From the NCBI GenBank assembly GCA_937958695.1, contig CALGNK010000010.1:4266-68265 (forward strand): DNA of 64,000 nucleotides, read 5' to 3'. The position numbers and the translations under genes were made by a program. How positions within the stretch are numbered: position 1 is the first letter of the stretch; every line of letters begins with the position of its first letter. The DNA is from an uncultured bacterium. Its GTDB lineage: Bacteria; DUMJ01. Below the pieces are notes generated by a model. It was not told the DNA's origin and ran no database searches. It saw only the letters and a program-made list of their open reading frames with translations. This document shows positions 26,759 to 36,146 of the stretch, piece after piece.

Positions 26759-27801
26759 AGGGAGTAAAGATAGGGATAGCTGTTATGCTTGTTTCTCTTG
26801 TATTAGGTTCACTAGAGTCTATTAGATTTGGCTTAGGGTATAATATCTTTACCTATGGGATGGATATATTTGCAGTTTCTCCATATCTAACAGAGGAGAT
26901 GAAATTAGAACCTCTTACCTGGGAAGATGCTAAGGCTATAGCAGACATACCTGGTGTGAAGTCAGTAGATAGTGTAAAAAAGGGTACCGCTAAGGTTTTA
27001 TTAAGAGCCGAAGAGACAAATATGAATATCACCCTAATTACTCCAAATTTTGTAGACATTATTGGGAGAAGGCTAATAGATGGAAGAAATTTCACAAGTA
27101 CTGATTTTTCTAGGTCTTATAAGGTTGTTCTTCTTCCAGAGAACACTAAGGACATACTCTTTAGTAAAGATGTAAATCCTCTTGGGAGCGAGATATATAT
27201 AAACAGGGAGAGATTTATTGTAGTTGGTATCCTGGGTCAGGCATTTATGGAGAAGATAATAAATAGGTTTAAGATACTGAGGGATTATCTGCCTATGATA
27301 TCACAATTGGCAGAACTTATATATCCAAAAAGAGAGCTTTTAATACCTTTATACTACGATCCTTATGATAGATTAGATGCTTTAATAATAACTGTTTATC
27401 CAAAGTATTCTTGGGGAACCTTTAAGGCAGTCTTAAAGGATGAGATAGTAAGGACATTAAGATTTAGACATATAGGGGAAAGTGATTATGAGGTATTCAA
27501 TCTACACGAAAGGCTTTTAGCATTTAAGGTTTATCTATTGATCTTTCTCTCAGTAATGTTTGTTATATCTGTAATACTTATAGCATCTGCTTTTCTAAGA
27601 ACTAGAGGTATTCTTTTCAGAGATAAGATACTTCTATTTTTAATTTGGATAACTGTAGGAGAACTTTCAGGATTATTGTTATCTAGAGTTGTTACAATTA
27701 GGTTAGATATACCTCCATCACCGGTTTGGTGTTTCTTAGTAGGATTTTTCATACCATTCTTTATTTGGTGTAGATATGAGATTAAGAAGATTAAACTATA
27801 G
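26743..27801 (+). CDS. MacB/FtsX-type permease without ATPase domain
   Basis: A 352-residue protein with one N-terminal membrane helix (about 8-28), a large external domain (about 30-250) including TWEDAKAIADIPGVKSV, and three C-terminal helices. That is the layout of the MacB periplasmic core plus FtsX domains. Full MacB proteins carry an N-terminal ATPase; it is absent here, and no ATPase gene is in the operon. The gene overlaps the adaptor by 16 bp. It may recruit an ATPase encoded elsewhere or act as a mechanical linker. Confidence 0.82.
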   Translation: MGKGLEGVKIGIAVMLVSLVLGSLESIRFGLGYNIFTYGMDIFAVSPYLTEEMKLEPLTWEDAKAIADIPGVKSVDSVKKGTAKVLLRAEETNMNITLITPNFVDIIGRRLIDGRNFTSTDFSRSYKVVLLPENTKDILFSKDVNPLGSEIYINRERFIVVGILGQAFMEKIINRFKILRDYLPMISQLAELIYPKRELLIPLYYDPYDRLDALIITVYPKYSWGTFKAVLKDEIVRTLRFRHIGESDYEVFNLHERLLAFKVYLLIFLSVMFVISVILIASAFLRTRGILFRDKILLFLIWITVGELSGLLLSRVVTIRLDIPPSPVWCFLVGFFIPFFIWCRYEIKKIKL

Positions 27802-28660
27802 ACAAAAGAATATACTGATGAGTTATATAGCCATATCTCCATGGCTTATAGGGTTTGCTGTCTTTTTTGTATTCCCTCTATTATTCTCCATCGTCTTAAG
27901 TTTTCTAAAATGGAGCTTTAATGGAAGCACATTTGTATGGCTTGATAACTATAAGGAAGCACTTTTTAACGATAGGGATTTCTGGTATAGCCTAGGTGTA
28001 ACATTAGGTTATGGTGTTATAAGTATTCCATTTACAATACTATTCTCGCTTATACTTGCCCTTCTCATAAATCAAAAGGTAAAAGGGATAGGTTTTTTTA
28101 GAATGGTGTATTTCTTACCAGTAGTAGCTGCTTCAGATGTTGTCGTAGCCAAGATAGGTCCTGAAATATTTAGTAAAATGGTCAGTGTAAATGTAACATT
28201 GGAGACATTTGGCATTCAGGTCAATCCAGATGTCCAAAACTTTATAGGGCTCTTTTCTACCCTAATTACTCTAGGACTATGGCGTGTAGGTATTCAGATG
28301 CTTATATTTTTAGCTGGTCTTCAGAGTATAGACCCTCAGATATATGAGGCGGTAGAATTAGATGGTGCCAGCTGGTGGAAGAGCCTCTGGGCAATAACTA
28401 TTCCTCTTTTAGGTCCCTTTATAGTTATTAATGTCGTCTTTACTGTAATTGAGTCTTTTACTAATGTCTTTACAATAGCAAGGGTACTAGCAGGGGGAAG
28501 AAGTGTAACTCCTTTCTTTATGGACTATGTATATAGACTCAGTTTTGAACAGTATAGGCTTGGATATGGATCTGCGGTAAGCTGGATATTTCTTATTATT
28601 GTTATCTCATTAGTGCTATTAGCTTACTATTACTCTCAGAAGTATCTAGTTGAGAGGTAA
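27776..28660 (+). CDS. Carbohydrate ABC transporter permease (MalF/UgpA type)
   Basis: A 294-residue permease with six predicted helices. The EAA loop is YEAVELDGASWWKSLWAITI near residue 190. The ATG at 27776 overlaps the MacB-like gene by 26 bp; a later ATG at 27818 is possible. It pairs with the next gene as a MalF/MalG-type heterodimer. Neither a binding protein nor an ATPase (MalK/UgpC) is encoded in this operon, which is unusual. Confidence 0.92.
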   Translation: MRLRRLNYRQKNILMSYIAISPWLIGFAVFFVFPLLFSIVLSFLKWSFNGSTFVWLDNYKEALFNDRDFWYSLGVTLGYGVISIPFTILFSLILALLINQKVKGIGFFRMVYFLPVVAASDVVVAKIGPEIFSKMVSVNVTLETFGIQVNPDVQNFIGLFSTLITLGLWRVGIQMLIFLAGLQSIDPQIYEAVELDGASWWKSLWAITIPLLGPFIVINVVFTVIESFTNVFTIARVLAGGRSVTPFFMDYVYRLSFEQYRLGYGSAVSWIFLIIVISLVLLAYYYSQKYLVER

Positions 28661-28666
28661 GAGAAG

Positions 28667-29569
28667 ATGAAGTACAAGACTAACATCCTCTATAAGATTA
28701 AAAGGATAATACCAAAGCTTATAATCTACTTTTTACTTATTGATGGGGCTTTTATATTCCTCTATCCCATTGGGAGGACGGTAGTCATATCCCTTATGAC
28801 TATAGAGGACTATATGGATCCTTCGGTGAATTGGATCCCAAATAGGTTAAACTTTAGAAATTATATAGATGTATTAAAACCTATGGAATTCTTTACCGCC
28901 TTTTCTAATACTGTAAAACTGACAGTGTTCTGCATCTTAGGACAGGTCTTATCCTCTGCTCTTGTTGGATATGGCCTTGCTAGAGGTAAGATTCCTGGAA
29001 AAGAGGTTATTATGATGATAATACTTGCTACCCTTGTTGTTCCTCCTCAGACTCTCCTCATACCTTACTACATCCTATATCACAGATTAAACCTCTTAGA
29101 TTCACTTAATGTATTTATTATTCCTTCTTTCTTTGGCTTTGGAATATATGCACCTCTATGCATATTTGTCTTCAGACAAGTATTTAATACACTTCCGACT
29201 GAACTAGAAGATGCAGCCATAATAGATGGTGCAGATTTCTTTAGGTGTTTCTGGTATGTCTATCTTCCACTATCTAGGTCTGCCTTTGTAACGGTAGGAC
29301 TCTTCACCTTTGTCTGGTATTGGAACGAGTATGCCAGGAGCATCATCTTCTTTAATAATATAAGGACTATTCCTATAGCTCTATCTCTACTATTCTCTGC
29401 CGATCCTGCATATGTAGGTACAGGCTTTGGTGGTATGAATATTAGTGTTGTGACCTATCCTATGATGATGTCTGCGGTTATGCTGACTATACTTCCCTGT
29501 CTAATTTTATACCTCTTTACACAGAAATACTATTTAACTGCTATAGAACAAGTTGGGATAAAGGGATAA
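28667..29569 (+). CDS. Carbohydrate ABC transporter permease (MalG/UgpE type)
   Basis: A 300-residue permease with six predicted helices. The EAA loop DAAIIDGADFFRCFWYVYLP is clear near residue 190. It starts 6 bp after the MalF-type gene and closes the operon. Its presence beside DUF5696 and Yip1 genes suggests uptake of a glycan fragment released outside the cell. Confidence 0.93.
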   Translation: MKYKTNILYKIKRIIPKLIIYFLLIDGAFIFLYPIGRTVVISLMTIEDYMDPSVNWIPNRLNFRNYIDVLKPMEFFTAFSNTVKLTVFCILGQVLSSALVGYGLARGKIPGKEVIMMIILATLVVPPQTLLIPYYILYHRLNLLDSLNVFIIPSFFGFGIYAPLCIFVFRQVFNTLPTELEDAAIIDGADFFRCFWYVYLPLSRSAFVTVGLFTFVWYWNEYARSIIFFNNIRTIPIALSLLFSADPAYVGTGFGGMNISVVTYPMMMSAVMLTILPCLILYLFTQKYYLTAIEQVGIKG

Positions 29570-29584
29570 AACTATGCTTATCCT

Positions 29585-29614
29585 ATTGACATTTAGGTCA
29601 ATTTGACCCATAAT
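29585..29614 (+). promoter_or_regulatory. Promoter with embedded palindromic operator upstream of speD
   Basis: Consensus TTGACA (29586-29591), a 17-bp spacer and CATAAT (29609-29614) form the promoter. The spacer contains a perfect palindrome GGTCAATTTGACC (29596-29608). A second inverted repeat, ATTGAC-N6-GTCAAT (29585-29602), shares its right arm with the first. Three half-sites across a promoter strongly suggest a repressor site. The regulator is not known. Confidence 0.75.
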
Positions 29615-29660
29615 AATGTAGCTAATAATCAGGAAAGAAAGGGAGTGTGAATAGGAAGAA

Positions 29661-30044
29661 GTGTATGGGCCACATTTAATGTTAGATTGTTATGGCAGTC
29701 CGAAGAGTATATTGGCAGATGTGAGTTTTCTATATGAGGTTTTAGATGAACTGCCAAGTATAATTGGTATGCATAAGATTATGCCACCATATGTCTTTAA
29801 GTATGATAGCAAAGATATTCCAGAAGACTGGGGACTCTCAGGGATAGTTTTGATAGCTGAGAGCCATATAGCTATACATACGTATCCAGAGAAGGAATAC
29901 TTTACAGTGGATATCTTCTCCTGTAAAGAGTTTGATCTAGAGATTGCTAAGAGGTACTTAACGGAGAAGTTTAAGGTTAAAAGATATGAGTTTCATCATA
30001 TAGATAGGGGATTAGAATTCCCAAGGAGCACTCCTAAGGTGTGA
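29661..30044 (+). CDS. speD: S-adenosylmethionine decarboxylase proenzyme
   Basis: A 127-residue SpeD of the short prokaryotic class. The self-processing site is E67-S68 in IAESHIAIHTYPE, where the Ser becomes the pyruvoyl cofactor. It supplies decarboxylated SAM, the aminopropyl donor for spermidine and longer polyamines. The start is GTG at 29661 with AGGAAG just upstream. It overlaps the agmatinase gene by 1 bp (TGATG). No aminopropyltransferase (speE) is in the window. Confidence 0.95.
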   Translation: MYGPHLMLDCYGSPKSILADVSFLYEVLDELPSIIGMHKIMPPYVFKYDSKDIPEDWGLSGIVLIAESHIAIHTYPEKEYFTVDIFSCKEFDLEIAKRYLTEKFKVKRYEFHHIDRGLEFPRSTPKV

Positions 30045-30925
30045 TGTCTTTTTATACTCATTACATCACCTTTGGTGACTTTCCAGAAGAATATAAGGAT
30101 ATAGAGAAGGCTAAAGCGATTATAGTTCCTGTCCCCCTAGAGGAAACAGGAACGTATCTCTCTGGTACTCGTTTTGCTCCCGATGAAATAATATTAGCTT
30201 CTAGGGCACTTGAATGGTTTGATGAGTCTTTAGATTTTGAACCTTTTAGGAAGGGTATAGCTACTATAGCCTCTCCACTCTGGGAAAGGGGGAATGTGAT
30301 GTCCTGCTTATCTCAGGTTGAAGAGGTTGTGAAAGAAATAGTCAACCAAGGTAAGTTCCCTATAATAATTGGAGGAGAACATACGGTTACTATAGCTGAT
30401 ATAAAGGGTGTCCTACAAAATTATGATAACCTTTCATGTCTTATATTTGATGCACATGCTGACCTTAGAAATATCTATGATAGATCTTCTTTTAGCCATG
30501 CCTGTGTAACAAGAAGGATTGCAGAACTTGATGTTGAGAGTATTGTAGAGGTTGGGATAAGAAGTCTTTCCTTAGAAGAGAATGAATATATAAACTCAGT
30601 TGATAATATTAGAGGGATAAAAGCTAGAGATTTTCTAAGGGATCCAAAATTCTTTATAGACCATATATCTAGCATGCTAAGTGATAATGTGTTTATCTCT
30701 ATAGATATGGATGTATTTGATCCTTCCCTTGTTCCTGCCGTTGGGACCCCTGAGCCTGGAGGACTTCTATGGTATAATGTAATTGATATCTTAGAGGAGG
30801 TTTTTGCCCATAAAAATGTAGTAGGATGTGATGTTGTAGAGCTTTTAGGGATTAATAAGACGTCCTGTTTTATAACTGCTAAACTTATCTATAAACTTAT
30901 TGCGTACAAGTTTTTCTATGAGTAG
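30044..30925 (+). CDS. speB: Agmatinase / aminopropylagmatine ureohydrolase family
   Basis: A 293-residue ureohydrolase. Mn-binding motifs are visible: GGEHTVT (H113), DAHAD (136-140) and [10 protein letters not shown] with the following GTPEPGG. It should release urea from agmatine to give putrescine, or from aminopropylagmatine to give spermidine as in Thermus. The adjacent speD fits either route. I place the start at the ATG at 30044; a GTG at 30041 is an alternative. Confidence 0.92.
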   Translation: MSFYTHYITFGDFPEEYKDIEKAKAIIVPVPLEETGTYLSGTRFAPDEIILASRALEWFDESLDFEPFRKGIATIASPLWERGNVMSCLSQVEEVVKEIVNQGKFPIIIGGEHTVTIADIKGVLQNYDNLSCLIFDAHADLRNIYDRSSFSHACVTRRIAELDVESIVEVGIRSLSLEENEYINSVDNIRGIKARDFLRDPKFFIDHISSMLSDNVFISIDMDVFDPSLVPAVGTPEPGGLLWYNVIDILEEVFAHKNVVGCDVVELLGINKTSCFITAKLIYKLIAYKFFYE

Positions 30926-31319
30926 AAGAAAGCTTCGCAGAAAGATATTTCAGTGGCTATTTGAACTTGAATTTAGGCCTGAAGCTATAGAAGAGATAGA
31001 GAAAAAATTGGATTTTGAATTCTTAGTTGGAGAGGATAGGGAATTTGCCCTTGATATTATTAAGGGGGTTTGGACTAAAAGAGAGGAGATAGATGAGATA
31101 ATTAAGTCCCACCTGAAAGGATGGGACTTTGAAAGGATATCTCCTGTGGACAAGAGTATACTGCGTATAGGTATATATGAACTCTGTTTCTATAAAAATA
31201 CTCCTCCCAAAGTAGCTATAAACGAAGCTGTAGAGTTATCTAAGTTATTTGGGAAAGATAGCTCTCCAGAGTTTATAAATGGCTTATTAGGGAAAGTTTT
31301 TAGAGGGAATGGAGTATAA
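30918..31319 (+). CDS. nusB: Transcription antitermination factor NusB
   Basis: About 133 residues, all-helical NusB fold, with the characteristic C-terminal stretch [20 protein letters not shown] and FINGLLGKV. It binds boxA RNA with S10 during rRNA transcription. The ATG at 30918 overlaps the agmatinase stop; a TTG at 30900 would add six residues. It opens a run of housekeeping genes that overlap one another. Confidence 0.93.
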   Translation: MSRRKLRRKIFQWLFELEFRPEAIEEIEKKLDFEFLVGEDREFALDIIKGVWTKREEIDEIIKSHLKGWDFERISPVDKSILRIGIYELCFYKNTPPKVAINEAVELSKLFGKDSSPEFINGLLGKVFRGNGV

Positions 31320-31584
31320 AAGGATGGTAGTAACCCTTGGGGGAAGAGTCCAAGGGGTAGGATTTAGAAGCTTTGCTAGATATAAGGCATTTATGCTTGG
31401 AATAAAAGGATATGCAAGGAATACTTTTGACGGTAAGGTTGAGGTTGTTGCGGAGGGACCTTTAGAAAAACTTGATGAATTTTTGAAAGAGCTTAAAAGA
31501 GGTCCTACATCTGCTAGGGTAAGGGAAGTTGATGTCAGGTTTGAACCTCCAACATATGAATTCTACGACTTCTCAATCTACTAA
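31309..31584 (+). CDS. acyP: Acylphosphatase
   Basis: A 91-residue acylphosphatase with the active-site signature GRVQGVGFR (R20) and the catalytic N38 in [11 protein letters not shown]. It hydrolyses carboxyl-phosphate bonds such as those of acetyl phosphate or carbamoyl phosphate. It overlaps nusB by 11 bp and tlyA by 29 bp, so translation is tightly coupled. Confidence 0.95.
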   Translation: MEYKRMVVTLGGRVQGVGFRSFARYKAFMLGIKGYARNTFDGKVEVVAEGPLEKLDEFLKELKRGPTSARVREVDVRFEPPTYEFYDFSIY

Positions 31585-32392
31585 AGAGAGACTTGATGCC
31601 CTTTTATTAAATTTAGGGCTTGTTTCTACTAGAAGTCAAGCTCAAGCACTTATTATGGCTGGAGAGGTCTTGGTAGATGGTAAGGTTGTTACTAAAAGTG
31701 GAACCTTGGTTAGAAAAGATGCAGAGATAGAAATAAAGAGACCTCCTGAGTATGTAAGTAGAGGAGGTTTTAAGTTAGAGAAGGCTATAAGAGAGTTTTC
31801 TATTGATGTAAAGGATAGGGTATGTGTAGATATAGGTGCTTCTACAGGTGGATTTACTCACTGTCTATTAAAGTTTGGAGCAAGACTTGTTTATGCTATA
31901 GATGTTGGTAAGGGGCTTTTGCATTCTATCCTTGCTAATGATCCTAGAGTTAGGGTTATTGAGGGTTATAATGCAAGATATCTAGAACAAAGTCTATTCC
32001 CAATAAGACCTACTCTTTCAACTATAGATGTATCTTTTATCTCCGTTAGAAAGATTCTTCCTGCACTCGTTGATTGCCTTGAAGGGGAAAAGGAAATAAT
32101 AATACTTGTCAAGCCTCAATTTGAGGCTGAGTATAAGAGGGTAAGTAGAGGAGGAGTTGTTGTAAAGCCTGAGTTTCACATAGAGGTGATCAAAAAGGTT
32201 ATGGAGTTTTCCGAAAGACTTTATCTATACCCTCATAATCTTACCTTTTCTCCTATAAAAGGGAAAGCTGGGAATATAGAATATTTACTGTATCTCTCTA
32301 GTGTAATGTCTACAAGAGAGATTGATATAGCAAAAATCGTAGAGGAGGCTTTTAGATATTTTGAAAATAATAGTATTACCACATCCACATAG
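31556..32392 (+). CDS. tlyA: TlyA-family rRNA 2'-O-methyltransferase
   Basis: About 278 residues. An N-terminal S4 RNA-binding domain (RLDALLLNLGLVSTRSQAQA, then AGEVLVDGKVV) precedes a Rossmann methyltransferase domain with VCVDIGASTGGFTHCLL as the SAM loop and ILVKPQFE as the catalytic Lys region. Homologues methylate cytidines in 16S and 23S rRNA. The ATG at 31556 is chosen as the first Met near the S4 domain. The order tlyA-nadK-recN is common in bacteria. Confidence 0.93.
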   Translation: MNSTTSQSTKERLDALLLNLGLVSTRSQAQALIMAGEVLVDGKVVTKSGTLVRKDAEIEIKRPPEYVSRGGFKLEKAIREFSIDVKDRVCVDIGASTGGFTHCLLKFGARLVYAIDVGKGLLHSILANDPRVRVIEGYNARYLEQSLFPIRPTLSTIDVSFISVRKILPALVDCLEGEKEIIILVKPQFEAEYKRVSRGGVVVKPEFHIEVIKKVMEFSERLYLYPHNLTFSPIKGKAGNIEYLLYLSSVMSTREIDIAKIVEEAFRYFENNSITTST

Positions 32393-33209
32393 AAGAGAGG
32401 CTCGTGATGTAGGGAAAAGAATATTAGAGTATGCTTTCACTAAAGGGATCGAAGGAAGACTTTGTGAAGATTGGCCAGAAGATATTACTGAAAATTTCGA
32501 TGTGGGGATTGTGATAGGTGGAGATGGGACCCTACTTAGTGCATCAAGGCTATTAAGCCCACTTGGAATTCCTATTCTTGGAGTAAAAGTAGGAGGTTTA
32601 GGTTTTCTTTTAGATGTAGAACCTGAAGACTATAAGCTTGCTATGGATAAACTAATGAATGGAGAATATTTTGTTGAGAAGAGGGGAACCTTAGAAGTGA
32701 TCGTAGAGAGTGAAAATGTAATCAAAGGCAAATTCTTAGCTATCAATGATGCAGTTGTAAGCAAAGGGACATTCGCTAGGATGCTAGAGATAACTCTTTT
32801 TGTGAACAATAACTTAGTTGCTAGATATCCGGCAGATGGGATTATCGTTTCTACTCCAACAGGTTCTACTGCCTATTCTCTTTCTGCTGGTGGACCTATA
32901 GTTTCTCCAAACTTAGATTGTATACTAGTGACACCTATATGTCCTCATTCTCTATTCTTAAGACCGTTACTCTTAAATCCAAAGGATACAATTGAAATAG
33001 TAGTGGGAGAAAAGCATGAAGAGGTTATGCTTACTATAGATGGACAGCTAGGTTTACATCTTGATACAAAAGATAAGATTAGAGTGAATTTTAGTAATGT
33101 TCACTGTAAACTTATTAGACTTAGTGAGAATTCCAATTTCTTTGCTGCCCTTAGAGAAAAGTTGCATTGGGGAGAGGGTATTGGAGATGCTCAGAGAGAT
33201 CTCCGTTAA
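32361..33209 (+). CDS. nadK: NAD kinase
   Basis: A 282-residue NAD kinase with GGDGTLL (53-59) and PTGSTAYSLSAGGPIV. It phosphorylates NAD to NADP with ATP or polyphosphate. It starts with TTG at 32361, with AGAGGAGG about 12 nt upstream, and overlaps tlyA by 32 bp and recN by 23 bp. Confidence 0.95.
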   Translation: MKIIVLPHPHRREARDVGKRILEYAFTKGIEGRLCEDWPEDITENFDVGIVIGGDGTLLSASRLLSPLGIPILGVKVGGLGFLLDVEPEDYKLAMDKLMNGEYFVEKRGTLEVIVESENVIKGKFLAINDAVVSKGTFARMLEITLFVNNNLVARYPADGIIVSTPTGSTAYSLSAGGPIVSPNLDCILVTPICPHSLFLRPLLLNPKDTIEIVVGEKHEEVMLTIDGQLGLHLDTKDKIRVNFSNVHCKLIRLSENSNFFAALREKLHWGEGIGDAQRDLR

Positions 33210-34884
33210 AGGCTTTGATATTATAGATAGTATAAGTGTAACCTTTTCTCCTGGGCTTAATATTATTACTGGAGAAACTGGAGCAGGTAAGTCTCTTATA
33301 GTTGAGGCTATTCAACAGTTACTCGGAGCTAGATCAAGCTCTTCTATGGTAAAGTCTGGATATTCTAAAGCTCAGATAGTAGGGGTTTTTAGCCTGCCAG
33401 AAAAGGAAGAATTGATAAGACTTTTAGAAGATAATGGTGTAGAGGTAGGGGATGAGATTATAATCCTTAAGGAGATATCTAACACTGGTAAGAGCAGTTT
33501 GAGAATAAATGGCACTATAGTTCCTGCCTCTGTGGTGAGGGATATAGGAAGATATCTTGTTAATGTCTTTTCCCAACTAGAGAACAGTGAGATACTCTCC
33601 CCTGAATATCAGTTAGATATTATAGATTCTTTTGGCAGATTATATGATCTTAGGAAGATATTTAATGACATATTTTTAGAGTGGAAGTCCTTAAAAGAGA
33701 AGAAAGCGGAGATAGAATCTAGGATTCAAAATAGATTTCAGGAACTAGACTTTTTAAACTATCAGATAGATGAATTAAAGAGAGCTAGACTTACAGAAAA
33801 TGAGGATGAGATCTTAAAAGAAGAGGAGGGTAGATTACTGAATCTAGAAAGATTGAAAAGAGATGTAGAAGAATCGTATATGCTCCTTTACGAGGATGAA
33901 GACTCTGCTGTCTCTAGACTATCTAAGGCATCTCAGTTGTTAATAAGTTTAGAGGGTATAGACAGTCAATTGGGTAGTCTTGGAAGAGAGCTTGAAAATC
34001 AAGAGATTTTAATCAGTGAGTTATCTAGAACTTTGAGAAGTTATATAAGTAAGTTACGAGAGATAGATAGCTCCGCTTTAGAAGACCTAGAGGCAAGGTT
34101 ACACTTCTTAAATGATTTAAAGAGGAAGTATAGAGTAAAATCGGTAAATGATTTGATAGAGGCACTAAAAGCCTTAGAGGCTAGAAGAGAAGAGCTAGAA
34201 AAGATTGAGGAAGAGAGTGGGAATCTAGATACTCTTATAGAAGATGCTTATAGTAGACTAAAAGAGGTAGGGAAAGAACTATCTGAGAAGAGAATAGATA
34301 CTGCAGAAAGACTATCACGTTATCTAGAAGAAGAGCTAAGGGAGCTTGGAATGCCAAATGTTAGAATAAAGTTAAAAGTTTCTCAGATAGAAGAGCCTAT
34401 GTTTAATGGCTTTGATAGTGTTACGTTTCTTATAGCTACAGTACCAGATGAACCACTCAAAAAGATTGAAGATGTGGTTTCTGGCGGTGAGTTGTCTAGG
34501 ATATCACTAGCTGTAAAAAGTTTACTGAGAGACGTAGAGTTATTTCCCACACTTATTTTTGATGAGATAGATATAGGTTTAGGAGGTAAGACCGCCATAG
34601 CTGTGGGAGAAAAGATATATGAACTCTCTAAGAAGACCCAAGTAATAAATATAACACACCTACCTCAGGTTGCATCCTTTGCCGATGTCCATATGTGTGT
34701 TCAGAAGTCTGTAGATGAGAATGGAAAAGTAGATGTAGCTATTAAGATCCTTGGTGGGGAAGAAAGGGTTATGGAGATATCTAGGATGTTGACTGGCCAG
34801 ATAATGGAATCTACGGTGATAAATGCGAAAGAACTGATTAATTATGTTGAGAGATTAAAGGAAGGGATTAATAGTGAGATATAA
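33187..34884 (+). CDS. recN: DNA repair protein RecN
   Basis: A 565-residue SMC-like ATPase, normal length for RecN. Walker A is GETGAGKS (29-36). A long coiled-coil (about 150-400) is followed by the signature VSGGELSRISLAVK and Walker B LIFDEIDIGLGG. It acts in double-strand break repair. The ATG at 33187 is preferred over an upstream Met at 33097 because MLREISVKGFDIID is the usual RecN start. Confidence 0.96.
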   Translation: MLREISVKGFDIIDSISVTFSPGLNIITGETGAGKSLIVEAIQQLLGARSSSSMVKSGYSKAQIVGVFSLPEKEELIRLLEDNGVEVGDEIIILKEISNTGKSSLRINGTIVPASVVRDIGRYLVNVFSQLENSEILSPEYQLDIIDSFGRLYDLRKIFNDIFLEWKSLKEKKAEIESRIQNRFQELDFLNYQIDELKRARLTENEDEILKEEEGRLLNLERLKRDVEESYMLLYEDEDSAVSRLSKASQLLISLEGIDSQLGSLGRELENQEILISELSRTLRSYISKLREIDSSALEDLEARLHFLNDLKRKYRVKSVNDLIEALKALEARREELEKIEEESGNLDTLIEDAYSRLKEVGKELSEKRIDTAERLSRYLEEELRELGMPNVRIKLKVSQIEEPMFNGFDSVTFLIATVPDEPLKKIEDVVSGGELSRISLAVKSLLRDVELFPTLIFDEIDIGLGGKTAIAVGEKIYELSKKTQVINITHLPQVASFADVHMCVQKSVDENGKVDVAIKILGGEERVMEISRMLTGQIMESTVINAKELINYVERLKEGINSEI

Positions 34885-35113
34885 ATATACTATTATTATA
34901 GATAAAGAAAGATGTAAAGGTTGTGGAATATGCATCTCTTTCTGTCCTAGGAATGTCTTAGAATTTGAAGATTACCTCAATGAGGGAGGGCATCATCCTG
35001 TTAGGCTTACTGGGAATGAGTGTGTAGGATGTAGAGCCTGTGTTATTATGTGCCCTGATATTGCATTAGAACTCATTAGGGAGGAGATCGATGAAAGTAC
35101 TTATGCGAGGTAA
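34874..35113 (+). CDS. korD: 2-oxoacid:ferredoxin oxidoreductase delta (ferredoxin) subunit
   Basis: A 79-residue 2x[4Fe-4S] ferredoxin-like subunit, with CKGCGICISFCPRNVL and CVGCRACVIMCPD. It starts with GTG at 34874, overlapping recN by 11 bp, and its end overlaps the alpha gene by 23 bp. It carries electrons from the TPP/2-oxoacid centre to external ferredoxin. Confidence 0.92.
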   Translation: MRYKYTIIIDKERCKGCGICISFCPRNVLEFEDYLNEGGHHPVRLTGNECVGCRACVIMCPDIALELIREEIDESTYAR

Positions 35114-36146
35114 TGAGGCTATAGCCGAGGGAGCTATATATTCAGGTTGTAAATACTTCTTCAGTTATCCTATAACTCCTCAGAGCGAAATACTCCACTA
35201 TATGGCTAAACGTCTGCCAGAGGTTGGAGGTGTATTTTTACAGGCAGATAGTGAGACGTCCGCTATAAATATGGTCTTTGGCGCTTCTGCCTGTGGGGTT
35301 AGGGTAATGACCGCTTCTTCTGGTCCTGGTTTGAGCTTGAAGCAGGAAGGTATATCATATCTATCTGCTGGTGAACTACCTTGTGTGATAGTAAATGTTA
35401 TGAGGGGGGGACCAGGATTAGGTGGTGTACAACCAGCTCAGAGTGATTATTTCCAAGCGACAAGGGGTGGCGGGCATGGAGATTATAGGAATATAGTACT
35501 AGCCCCCTCCACTGTCCAAGAGTGTTTTGATTTTACTAGATTAGCCTTTGACCTTGCGGATAAATATAGAATACCTGTAATGATACTTATAGATGGTGCG
35601 CTAGGCCAAATGATGGAAGATATCGAGATACCAGAGTATAAAGAATCTATGCTTCCAGAAAAACCTTGGGCTTTAGGTAAGGGAAAATTTGGTAATCCTA
35701 ATCATATAACGACTATGCACCTTGATCCTGATGAGCTAGAATCGCATAATCTTCACCTTTTAATGGTATATGAAGGTATATCTTTCAACGAGCAGAGATG
35801 GAGAAGTCTCTTCTTAGATGATGCTGAGATAGTTCTTGTTGGCTATGGAACTGTAGGCAGGATATTAGAAGGTGTAACATTTATTGCTAGGGATAAGGGG
35901 ATTAAGGTGGGATGTATTAGACCTATAACCTTATGGCCATTTCCATCATACGCATTTGTTACATTACCGAAATCGGTTAAGTCTATCCTTGTAGTAGAGA
36001 TGAGCCTTGGACAGATGTTAGAGGACGTTAAGTTGATCGCTAATGGTAAATATCATGTATACTTCTATGGTAGAGTGGGGATTATCCCTACAGCGGAAGA
36101 GATATTAGATCAGTTAGAATTAATTCTTCAAGAGGTGAAAGTATGA
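35091..36146 (+). CDS. korA: 2-oxoacid:ferredoxin oxidoreductase alpha subunit (KorA-like)
   Basis: A 351-residue alpha subunit. The N-terminal domain starts RGNEAIAEGAIYSGCKYFFS and continues with the conserved SYPITPQSEI and TASSGPGLSLKQEG. It forms the pyrimidine-side domain of the TPP enzyme. Similarity favours the 2-oxoglutarate or branched-chain 2-oxoacid type over pyruvate, but substrate cannot be fixed. No gamma subunit is adjacent. Confidence 0.9.
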   Translation: MKVLMRGNEAIAEGAIYSGCKYFFSYPITPQSEILHYMAKRLPEVGGVFLQADSETSAINMVFGASACGVRVMTASSGPGLSLKQEGISYLSAGELPCVIVNVMRGGPGLGGVQPAQSDYFQATRGGGHGDYRNIVLAPSTVQECFDFTRLAFDLADKYRIPVMILIDGALGQMMEDIEIPEYKESMLPEKPWALGKGKFGNPNHITTMHLDPDELESHNLHLLMVYEGISFNEQRWRSLFLDDAEIVLVGYGTVGRILEGVTFIARDKGIKVGCIRPITLWPFPSYAFVTLPKSVKSILVVEMSLGQMLEDVKLIANGKYHVYFYGRVGIIPTAEEILDQLELILQEVKV

